Positions 56,543 to 64,000 of a stretch of DNA of 64,000 nt are shown in pieces; the first letter of the stretch is position 1, and each line of letters opens with the position of its first letter. The position numbers and the translations under genes are program-made. Source of the DNA: Gonocerus acuteangulatus (Eukaryota > Arthropoda > Insecta > Hemiptera > Coreidae); NCBI GenBank assembly GCA_946811695.1, contig OX328123.1, forward strand, positions 117,993,602 through 118,057,601. Direction: 5' to 3'. The notes beneath the pieces are model-generated. The model had not been told where the DNA came from. It searched no databases and saw only the letters and a program-made list of their open reading frames with translations.

Positions 56543-56564
56543 AAAGCCTCATATTTGAGGCTTT
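56543..56564 (+). other. 9-bp perfect hairpin in the LINE 5' untranslated region
   Basis: AAAGCCTCA, loop TATT, TGAGGCTTT, ending 21 bases before the ORF1 ATG. It is followed by the short repeat CCTCTAATAACCTCTAATGA, which contains the start codon. Confidence 0.75.
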
Positions 56565-56585
56565 CTAGACCTCTAATAACCTCTA

Positions 56586-57914
56586 ATGACTACCGACTCT
56601 AACATTGGTCAAGTACCGACACATTCAACGATGAACTACGCTAACGCTGCTAAGAATAAATCGACTCATGTTACATCCAACAGACCAACCAAAGACCAGG
56701 GAATTATATTCAATGCTGTTGATGGAATTCCTCTCGCTCAATATATAGTTGGAGTGGGTCAAATCATCGGACCGCAAAACATAACTCACGCTTCAAGAAT
56801 ATCCAACAACCGTATATCACTATTTCTATCGAGTACTGACTGTGTCGATACATTCATGAATACTCATAAAGGAATTTCCATCGATGAGCGGTTTATACCG
56901 GCTCGTAGACTGGTGGCAAAATCAAAACGGCTGGTAATTTCTAATATCCCACCATTCATCTCTAATGAAGATATAGAACTTCAACTTAAAGGTCTTAAAC
57001 TGAAACTACTTTCCCCGATCACCGAACTTCGAGGAGGAATGAAGATTCCAGGATATGAACATATTCTTAGTTACAGAAGACAAGTCTACATAGAAAACGA
57101 GGGTATAGAAGAAGTCCCGCCGCATATTGTCGTAGAACAAGACGGAATCGGATATCGGCTGTTCCTCGGAGGAGATGAACCGAAATGCTTTCGATGCGGT
57201 ATTTATGGCCATGTAAGCACTGCCTGTGTGTCCAAGGAGGAACAAGTAAGTACAACACAATCTGATAACTCAGTGGTAGCACCATCGCTAATACATATCG
57301 GCAACAGTACAACTCAAATTTCCAATATACCAACAACAATTAATAGTACTAATACCGACGAAAACAAAAAGGACAAAGTAGAAACTGAATCATTGGTAAG
57401 AGAATTGCTAAAATCTAACAATGTAACACTCCTCGATTCTAAGCATGACCTAAAGGTAATCAAACAATTAACTAAAAAGGACTCATCGAACGTTCTTGAT
57501 AATAGCCCAACACGCCATACTATGACAGATGCAATACAAAATACTGATGCATCGACTCGCAAAGATATTGGCAAATGTGACACTCCATCAAACACTGGAA
57601 AAGAAATAGTCTTAGACGAGGCCAAATCTTATTTAGACAATAATTTAAAAAAATATCCCATTTCATACTTAGAACTAAAAAAATTGCTGGAACTGACTAC
57701 AGCAGAAAAAGATAAGTTAAACATCATCAGTGAATTTACTAATGACTCAGAAGGTCTTTCAAAAATGCTCTCAGATGCCAAAAAAATTGTAAAAGATAGA
57801 TCTACTAAAATACGAATTACTAAACTCTTAAAGGTCTTAAGCAGTGAAATACAGAACGAATCGTTCAACCTTTCTTTGGAAAATAAAGAAGATAATCCAA
57901 TAAAGCAAAACTAA
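56586..57914 (+). CDS. LINE ORF1, gag-like nucleic-acid-binding protein
   Basis: The 442-residue product should coat the element RNA and form the ribonucleoprotein imported for target-primed reverse transcription. The basic N-terminal region (residues ~14-40) is serine/threonine-rich. Residues ~105-195 (RLVISNIPPFISNEDIE onward) have the look of the RRM-like fold known from I-type ORF1 proteins. One zinc knuckle follows, KCFRCGIYGHVSTAC, with ligands C201, C204, H209 and C214 (C-x2-C-x4-H-x4-C). The remaining 220 residues are polar and lysine-rich with probable helices, unlike ORF1 proteins that carry two or three knuckles. The first ATG after the hairpin is used and no upstream in-frame ATG is nearby. 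Intact, and strongly expected to be paired with ORF2. Confidence 0.9.
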   Translation: MTTDSNIGQVPTHSTMNYANAAKNKSTHVTSNRPTKDQGIIFNAVDGIPLAQYIVGVGQIIGPQNITHASRISNNRISLFLSSTDCVDTFMNTHKGISIDERFIPARRLVAKSKRLVISNIPPFISNEDIELQLKGLKLKLLSPITELRGGMKIPGYEHILSYRRQVYIENEGIEEVPPHIVVEQDGIGYRLFLGGDEPKCFRCGIYGHVSTACVSKEEQVSTTQSDNSVVAPSLIHIGNSTTQISNIPTTINSTNTDENKKDKVETESLVRELLKSNNVTLLDSKHDLKVIKQLTKKDSSNVLDNSPTRHTMTDAIQNTDASTRKDIGKCDTPSNTGKEIVLDEAKSYLDNNLKKYPISYLELKKLLELTTAEKDKLNIISEFTNDSEGLSKMLSDAKKIVKDRSTKIRITKLLKVLSSEIQNESFNLSLENKEDNPIKQN

Positions 57915-57957
57915 ACTCTCGTTACAAATAGACAATTAACTTTAATAAAAACCAGTT

Positions 57958-60900
57958 ATGAATTCAATCAATATAATCCAGTGGAACTGTAACGGCCTCT
58001 TCCAACACATCGAATATCTAAAACTCCTTATGAAAGATAAGAGTCCCCCAGCCATCTGCCTTCAAGAAACACATTTACTACCAACACAAACGACAAATTT
58101 CAATGAATTTCAGATCTTAAGAAAAGACAGACAATATGGATCTTCTGCTTGGGGCGGTGTTGCCATTTTGATAGATAAACACATTCATTACCAAGAAATA
58201 AAATTGGAAACACACTTAGAAGCTGTAGCTGTCCAAATGTACATTCCAAATCCATTAACTATTTGTAATGTCTATATCCCTCCTACTCAAGAATTTACGG
58301 AACAGGATCTGCATAACCTTACTCTCCAATTGCCAGGCTCAGTTTTATTCGTTGGAGACTTAAATGGACACAGCCAATTATGGGGTTCCCTCCTGCCTGA
58401 TTATAAAAACAGGGGCAAAACCATAGAACGCTTTATCACAAATCACCAAAACTTGATACTCCTAAACACTGGCTCGCACACTCATCTCAATGCTAAATCA
58501 GGTTCCTTTTCAGCCATAGACTTATCCTTCATTGATGCTAGACTAAAACATAGAACTGAATGGATTGTTGAAGATACTTTATATGGTAGCGATCACTTTC
58601 CTATCACGATATCAATAAAGCTTAATAGAAAAGAAGAAACATATGATTTTGAAAAATGGAACTTTGACTTAGCCAATTGGAATTTATTTTCAGATTACAT
58701 TGAAACAATACTGGATGAAAGCCTTAAGAACGGATACAGTGGAGTAAACCAAGAAATAGAAATATTTAATAGAACTTTATTAAACGCTGCCAAAAAATAT
58801 GTTCCTCTTGTAAAATCGTCGAGAGGAAAGTGCAGAGTTCCATGGTGGAATAACTCATGCAAAGCAGCTATTAGGAATAAAAAAAAGGCACTAAATAAAT
58901 ACAGAAGAACTAGATGTACAATAGATTTCATAGAATTTAAAAATTGTCGGGCAATAGCAAACAAAGAAATTAAGCAAAGTAAAAGAGCTTCATGGAAAAA
59001 CTTTGTATCATCAATAAATTCGAGTTATTCTATTAAAGAAATTTGGAATAAAGTAAACAGTATTCAAGGAATGCGAAAAATAAACCCAATTACGGGAATC
59101 TCTATAAATGGTGCATTAATAACTGACAAGTCAGATATAGCTAATGCTTTGGGTAAACACTTCTCAAAGATGTCAGCAGATGAGAATTATGACCCGGAAT
59201 TCTTGCTTGTTAAAGACCTGGAAGAACAAAACACTATTCCTCCAATCCAGGGCAGAAATGATGAAATAAATGAAACTTTTACAACCATAGAATTGGTCGC
59301 TGCTCTCGACTCATGTAAACTGAAATCTTCCCCAGGACCAGATAACATTCCCTATATATTCCTTAAACATCTAACACAAGCAGCTCTAAACCATCTTCTT
59401 CGAATCTACAATCAAGTTTGGATTAATGAAGACTTTCCAGATATCTGGAGGCAGGCCAAAGTTGTACCAATAAAGAAAAAGTTATCTTCTTGCCAAATGA
59501 ACGATTTTAGACCGATTTCACTTACTTGCTGTATGTCTAAGGTTCTGGAGAAAATGGTTAATTCTAGACTTCTGCATTTCATAACGAAAAATAACTTTAT
59601 CACAGAACATCAATGTGGTTTTCTCAGGGATCACTCGACATTGGATCAACTTCTCATTCTAGAAGATGAAATCCAAAAGGCTTTTGCAGAAAACGAACAT
59701 CTCGTTGCAATATTTTTCGACGTACAAAAAGCGTATGATATGATTTGGAGAGATAGAGTCATCAAACAATTAGTCAAATGGGGAATATCTGGGCATATTC
59801 TAGAATTCATTAAAAATTTTCTACAAAAAAGATCTTTTAAGGTTAGCATTGGTCATTATACTTCTAGACAATATCCTTTGCAAAATGGTACGCCTCAAGG
59901 GTCGGTCTTAAGTGTGACTTTGTTCTTGATTGCCATTAACGACATAGTCACAAACATTCGACCTATGGTTAAATGCTCCTTATACGCAGACGATTTCACT
60001 ATATTTGTCAGGGGAAAAACGTTAGATTACGTCCAAAAGAAACTACAAAATACCATTTCCAATTTGGAAAAGTGGAGTCATAGTACTGGATTTATATTTT
60101 CTGAAAACAAAACCAGGTGTGTGCACTTCTGTAGAAAACGAAATTGCAAAACACATCCAATCATAACACTGTTTGGTACGAACGTGAAATTCGAAGAAAC
60201 ATACAAGTACCTGGGAATGTTTTTTGATAAAAAACTAACTTGGATACCCCATTTGAAACATTTAAAAGCGACTTGCATTAAAAGACAAAGTCTTATAAAA
60301 TTATTAGGAAATTCAAACTGGGGATCAGATAGGAAAACATTACTGCACTTATATCGAGCATTGATAAGATCAAAATTGGACTACGGCTCGATAGTGTATG
60401 CCTCTGCCAGTCCTACAGCTCTGAAGATGCTGGATGTGATCCATAATTCCTGCTTAAGGATTTGCATTGGTGCCTTCCCTACGTCACCTGTAGCCAGCAT
60501 ATTAGCTGAAAGTGCAGAACCGCCTTTAGCAATGAGACGAGCTTACCTTGCATTGTCTTATCATGTATCTCTTAAGGAGAGAAGACTCCATAATTCTCTG
60601 CACGCTACAGATCAGGAGAACTATCCCCCTGGACAACAGAGGATTCCAAAAAATTTCAAGCACCGAATTAAGTTAATAGCGGATAAACTCGACTTAAATA
60701 TACCCGAGATATTCACATTTCCACCTGACGACACGCCATTCTGGAAAACCAAACAAATAATCCTAGACTTTACCTTATCTGAACATACAAAATTAAACAC
60801 AAACAATATAATTTATCAAAATATTTTTTTGGAACATATTCAAAAATATTCAGAATACACCAAAACTTATACCGATGCTTCTAAAACTGACTCCCGAATA

Positions 60901-61662
60901 GGATGTGCCTTTTTAAGAGACAACTCCTCCAAGAAGTATAACATGCATGAAGCTAATTGCATATTCACGGGGGAATCTTTTGCGATTTGGCAGGCCCTTG
61001 AAGACATCAAGACCCAAGACAACAACAAGCACCTGATCGTAACGGACTCACTCAGCGTGATGAGGACACTACAGACACTAAAGAAGAACCATCCAATCAT
61101 TGCAGAAGTATGGAAGAATCTAGCAACACAACATAAAGAAATTGCTCTTTTATGGGTTCCTTCACATGTGGGGATTGAACTCAATGAGAAAGTGGACAAA
61201 GTAGCAAACGATGCTAGAACGGCACAAATTAATAATGTAAAAATAGAAAAAGTATGCGGCCTCGATTTTAAAAAACATATAAAAAAACAGGTAATGGAAT
61301 TGTGGCAAAATGAATGGTTAAACACGGAAACCAAACTAAAAAACATAAAAGGGACAGTAACTGTTTGGAAAACCTCTGAAAGATTGAACAGAAGAGAGGA
61401 AGTGGTATTGGCTAGAATACGGATTGGCCATACCAAAATAACGCATACCTACTATCTGAAAGGACTTTACCCTCCCACCTGTAAACTCTGCCATGAAGAA
61501 TTAACTGTTCAGCATTTCCTGACACAATGCAAGGGATACAACCAACAAAGGCAACATAATGACATCTCAGGCAGTATGGATGAAATCTTATCTGATGAAG
61601 AAAGGACAGTACAAAAAGTACTAAAATTTATTAAAGACATCGGCCTATACCATCAAATATAA
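57958..61662 (+). CDS. LINE ORF2, endonuclease-reverse transcriptase-RNase H
   Basis: A 1234-residue enzyme that nicks the chromosomal target, copies the element RNA from the nick and degrades RNA in the hybrid. Endonuclease (APE type), residues ~1-225: IIQWNCNGL, E37 in CLQETHL, D134/N136/H138 in VGDLNGHSQLWGS, D212-H213 in GSDHFPI. RT, ~450-720: SSPGPDNIP, D588 in FFDVQKAYD, GTPQGSVLS, Y676-A-D-D679. RNase H, ~965-1090: D973 in TYTDAS, E1006 in GESFAIW, D1030 in VTDSLS, WVPSHVGIELNEKVDKVAND. C-terminal knuckle: C1175, C1178, H1186, C1191. All catalytic residues are present and the frame is unbroken. The jockey and CR1 clades lack the RNase H, which is why I place it in the I superclade. It begins 43 bp after ORF1, so it needs reinitiation or a similar mechanism. 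Confidence 0.95.
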   Translation: MNSINIIQWNCNGLFQHIEYLKLLMKDKSPPAICLQETHLLPTQTTNFNEFQILRKDRQYGSSAWGGVAILIDKHIHYQEIKLETHLEAVAVQMYIPNPLTICNVYIPPTQEFTEQDLHNLTLQLPGSVLFVGDLNGHSQLWGSLLPDYKNRGKTIERFITNHQNLILLNTGSHTHLNAKSGSFSAIDLSFIDARLKHRTEWIVEDTLYGSDHFPITISIKLNRKEETYDFEKWNFDLANWNLFSDYIETILDESLKNGYSGVNQEIEIFNRTLLNAAKKYVPLVKSSRGKCRVPWWNNSCKAAIRNKKKALNKYRRTRCTIDFIEFKNCRAIANKEIKQSKRASWKNFVSSINSSYSIKEIWNKVNSIQGMRKINPITGISINGALITDKSDIANALGKHFSKMSADENYDPEFLLVKDLEEQNTIPPIQGRNDEINETFTTIELVAALDSCKLKSSPGPDNIPYIFLKHLTQAALNHLLRIYNQVWINEDFPDIWRQAKVVPIKKKLSSCQMNDFRPISLTCCMSKVLEKMVNSRLLHFITKNNFITEHQCGFLRDHSTLDQLLILEDEIQKAFAENEHLVAIFFDVQKAYDMIWRDRVIKQLVKWGISGHILEFIKNFLQKRSFKVSIGHYTSRQYPLQNGTPQGSVLSVTLFLIAINDIVTNIRPMVKCSLYADDFTIFVRGKTLDYVQKKLQNTISNLEKWSHSTGFIFSENKTRCVHFCRKRNCKTHPIITLFGTNVKFEETYKYLGMFFDKKLTWIPHLKHLKATCIKRQSLIKLLGNSNWGSDRKTLLHLYRALIRSKLDYGSIVYASASPTALKMLDVIHNSCLRICIGAFPTSPVASILAESAEPPLAMRRAYLALSYHVSLKERRLHNSLHATDQENYPPGQQRIPKNFKHRIKLIADKLDLNIPEIFTFPPDDTPFWKTKQIILDFTLSEHTKLNTNNIIYQNIFLEHIQKYSEYTKTYTDASKTDSRIGCAFLRDNSSKKYNMHEANCIFTGESFAIWQALEDIKTQDNNKHLIVTDSLSVMRTLQTLKKNHPIIAEVWKNLATQHKEIALLWVPSHVGIELNEKVDKVANDARTAQINNVKIEKVCGLDFKKHIKKQVMELWQNEWLNTETKLKNIKGTVTVWKTSERLNRREEVVLARIRIGHTKITHTYYLKGLYPPTCKLCHEELTVQHFLTQCKGYNQQRQHNDISGSMDEILSDEERTVQKVLKFIKDIGLYHQI

Positions 61663-61726
61663 AACTAGAGAACTGCCAATGACTCACATGGGTAGAGGCA
61701 GTATATATCAAACAAAAATAAAAAAA

Positions 61727-61739
61727 ATTCTTTAATTTA
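61727..61739 (+). repeat. target-site duplication, right
   Basis: ATTCTTTAATTTA directly after the A-rich tail. Confidence 0.9.
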
Positions 61740-62020
61740 TTTGGCTTAATACTTTTTAGAAGCTAACGACATGATATAATATTGAATATGACTAATATAC
61801 TTCTTCCGGATATAGATTTTAATGTATGGATTTTAACAGGTGACATTAAACAGCTGATGCTTCCCGTGTAGATTTTATCAGTGTGTACATGTCAGAAGGT
61901 TCGCCTTACTGTTGTCTCGGTGTATATTTCGTTTACAAGTCTTACCGGCCCTAAAGAGGCAACCGTTAGGGCAATTTAAAAAATGACTAGTATGCAAAAA
62001 AGAGTTTTATTTAACAACTA
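61740..62020. other. unassigned sequence
   Basis: No feature recognised. Confidence 0.5.
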
Positions 62021-62930
62021 GCCGAATACCCGTGCTTCGTCACGGCAGATAAGTAGTTATTTTATTGCGTTAAATAATCCATCAAAAATTAACGCTACTA
62101 TATAATTTTTTGCAGTTTATTATAGCAGCCCCCCCCCGAAATGTTTATTTGATGGTAAAATGTGTCTTAAAACCCTTAAAAATAAATTAAATAAGATCAT
62201 TTCATTTTAGTTGTAATAGCGTTTTATTTGTCTAAAACTATTCCAAGTTCGGAATTGTTAGTATTCCATACCCCGGAAATGGCATCAGCCCCCCCCCCCC
62301 CCCCGAATTATTTCGTACATACGCCCGTGGTTACCAGTAACAACGTAACAAATACAGGTTAAATTTTGTTGTCAATAATAGATGTACGTTAAAATTTAAA
62401 AATTTATGTTCCTCCCATGTCATTTGGAAACACCCATTATATTTGCGAATATTACCAAGAGGGATGCTGACGGGTAAAGAGGCTGTGCAAAGGTTCGGGA
62501 TATTATTACCTCGGATGGTACCAGGTAAAGCAGGACTCTCTAGTGAAATAAACCACAATTAAAATGGTGATTTCATCTCTCATAGCGTAAACTCTATGAT
62601 GGACAGTTTATTTCTAGCAATTCTAGGTCTCCCATCATAGTTGAAATTAACCTCAATTAAAAATAATACTACGAAATAGATAATGTACGGTAGCAGCTGT
62701 TCTGTTATCGTCCTAGCAACGCATGCTGCCTTGGCTTGTGTTAAATCTGCTCTAACCAACTAAACCCCTCTAAAAATACTTAAAAATTCGAATATCAAAA
62801 AATCCTTTCTTAGTGAGCGTCTACGTTCTGTAGGGCGTGTCCATGCAAAATTTCAAGTTTTTCTGTCCAGTGGTTTGGGCTGGGCGATGATAGGTCAGTG
62901 AGTGAGTGGTATTTGACAAATATATTGTCT
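62021..62930. repeat. interspersed repeat, CCCGTGCTTCGTCACGG family
   Basis: Starts CTAGCCGAATACCCGTGC and probably ends with the phrase CCAGTGGTTTGGGCTGGGCG and GGTCAGTGAGTGAGTG (62866-62910). The CCCGTGCTTCG...ACGG start and the G-G-T-C-A-G-T-G-A-G-T end are widespread in invertebrate repeats. A minus frame at 62331-62558 (TASLPVSIPLGNIRKYNG) may be part of it. A damaged hAT MITE is nested inside. Confidence 0.5.
62133..62330. mobile_element. damaged hAT-type MITE copy
   Basis: Retains both C-rich runs and the interior seen at 8650-8840, plus a mutated right end ACATACGCCCGTGG. The left TIR is missing. Confidence 0.7.
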
Positions 62931-63533
62931 ACTATATTGACCTTGACAGAAGGTCAAGATTGACCTTCTGCGTATTTTACAGAAATAAATGATTTAGTGT
63001 CTTATGTAGAAAATGCTTGAAAGAAAGCTCTTTTAGCACTTTCCTCCGAAGGAAAGTAGCTATTGAGGTTGCACTCGACGGAATTTTTGAAATTTTTTTT
63101 CTAATCTTTATCGATCCTACCTAGTAGACACCGAATATGATATATATTCTTTTTGATTTTAGGAGGCATGGGGTGGCATGTATGTATGTAGGTATGGGAT
63201 CGCAGAACATTAGAATTTAATTTTGCAAATTAAGAATATATACATTTTCATTGATCAGAAAATAAAATAATAACACAAGAAAGCAGCAAACTATTTTTAG
63301 AGCTGACATTTGATGAGAATCTAAGCTGCCAGAAGGATATTGCCTTTCTTAAAAAAAGAATAAACACTTCTTGCTTCATGTTAAAAATTTAATCAAAGTC
63401 AAATCATTATTAAACATTAAAGACCTGGTATATAAAAATTACGGAATTTTTGAATCGAAACTATTCCCTAATAGGGAAATAAATCAGAAGCCATAGAAAT
63501 TGTTTAATTAAAAGAAAATATAATAAGAAATAT
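62931..63533. other. unassigned sequence
   Basis: Contains a short hairpin CAGAAGGTCAA / TTGACCTTCTG at 62947-62970. No gene seen. Confidence 0.5.
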
Positions 63534-63728
63534 TTTAAGGATCTCCCCGTGGTCTAGTGGCCATCACCTATGATTATCATGCGGGAGATGGTGGGTTCGA
63601 TTCCCACCACCGTGGCAGGAAGTTTCTCGCGGCTCGTAAGAAAATTTCCTCGCTAAACCAGGGATGTCGGCACAAATGGCCCAGATGTCTGTGCACCGTA
63701 AACAAAATAAAAAAAATATTTTGGCATT
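63534..63728 (+). mobile_element. tRNA-derived SINE with consensus A and B boxes
   Basis: A box TGGTCTAGTGG (63550-63560) and perfect B box GGTTCGATTCC (63594-63604), 34 bp apart, so RNA polymerase III transcription is plausible. Body CCAGGGATGTCGGCAC, TGGCCCAGATGT, A-rich tail AAATAAAAAAAATATTTT. AAATATTTT occurs on both sides and may be a short target duplication. Confidence 0.8.
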
Positions 63729-63821
63729 CGCAAGTTAAACATCATGTAGAAAGTATTTAAAAAACTGAAAGTTTAAACACTGCATTCTATCGACATTTTA
63801 GCAACATTAAAAAAGAGTCTC

Positions 63822-63910
63822 CCTGTAGTCCAGTGGCGAACGCTATGAATTGTTATGCGGGAGATGGGGCCTGCATCAGGGATTGTTCTTATTTGAGGAC
63901 TCCTTGAAAA
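63822..63910 (+). mobile_element. related SINE with the B box deleted
   Basis: GTCTCCCTGTAGTCCAGTGG, GCGGGAGATGGGG, then directly GCATCAGGGATTG. The B box and about 25 bp around it are missing. Confidence 0.65.
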
Positions 63911-63951
63911 CGATTTTTGAAACTTTAAATACACTAATAATATAATATAAT

Positions 63952-63958
63952 ATAATAT

Positions 63959-63992
<34 letters not shown>

Positions 63993-64000
63993 AATATATA
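63952..64000. repeat. (TA)n microsatellite at the window edge
   Basis: Imperfect TA repeats (with GTA and AATA interruptions) running off the window. Confidence 0.9.

Larger units (their letters stand above)
56377..61726 (+). mobile_element. full-length I-type non-LTR retrotransposon, 5350 bp
   Basis: Bounded by perfect 13-bp target duplications. 5' end GAACAGCTGGGAACG, 209-bp 5' untranslated region, ORF1 (56586-57914), 43-bp spacer, ORF2 (57958-61662), short 3' region ending in an A-rich tail AACAAAAATAAAAAAA. Neither ORF contains a stop or shift. APE-type endonuclease, RT and RNase H in one ORF, plus a gag-like ORF1 with a CCHC knuckle, place it in the I superclade (I, Nimb and relatives). 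Related but older fragments lie at 14475-14936 and 46910-47235. Confidence 0.93.

Noticed and set aside
57006..57339. Antisense frames within LINE ORF1 and ORF2
   Set aside because: Shadows of the two verified ORFs.

Overview
The window is AT-rich, gene-poor animal DNA, most likely from an insect or other arthropod. The evidence for this is the combination of I-type and R1-type non-LTR retrotransposons, Tc1/mariner-type, hAT-type and Helitron-like DNA elements, several tRNA-derived SINE families, long (TA)n/(GA)n/(CA)n tracts, and short exons with consensus splice sites far apart. No bacterial-style gene organisation, no rRNA and no functional tRNA gene was found.

Layout. 0-5 kb: a 400-bp foldback element, Helitron-like copies, a SINE and two candidate minus-strand host exons (1028-1120, 4175-4324). 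5-18 kb: remnants of many elements, namely RT fragments, an R1-type 3' end with poly(A), an I-type 3' end, an hAT-type MITE with an exact 8-bp target duplication inside a decayed transposon gene, and a 1.6-kb palindromic Tc1-like element with TA target duplications. 18.7-45.3 kb: the most unusual region. Six copies of a composite repeat are present, each combining a 17-bp minisatellite array, the 5' half of a tRNA-SINE, GCGCATGCGC-rich foldback sequence, decayed retrotransposon coding pieces, a ~120-bp tandem repeat and an arm of a long palindrome. Copies 2-5 alternate as two unit types, giving a higher-order period of about 7.46-7.48 kb. Copy 6 is split by a 2.56-kb Helitron-like insertion. 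45-56 kb: a TIR element between 280-bp direct repeats, an I-type RNase H remnant, SINEs, MITEs and a third candidate exon (50074-50160) phase-compatible with the one at 4175-4324. 56.4-61.7 kb: a full-length I-type LINE with perfect 13-bp target duplications and two intact ORFs (gag-like; endonuclease-RT-RNase H), which looks young and possibly active. 62-64 kb: further repeats and SINEs.

How parts relate. The only complete proteins are the two LINE ORFs, which would work together as RNP protein and target-primed reverse transcription enzyme. They could supply machinery in trans to A-tailed elements, but that is inference. The three candidate exons suggest that much of the window is intron of one minus-strand gene encoding a cysteine-containing, possibly extracellular protein, and that the repeat cluster lies within a single ~46-kb intron. 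Identities of degraded pieces rest on motif recognition without database search.
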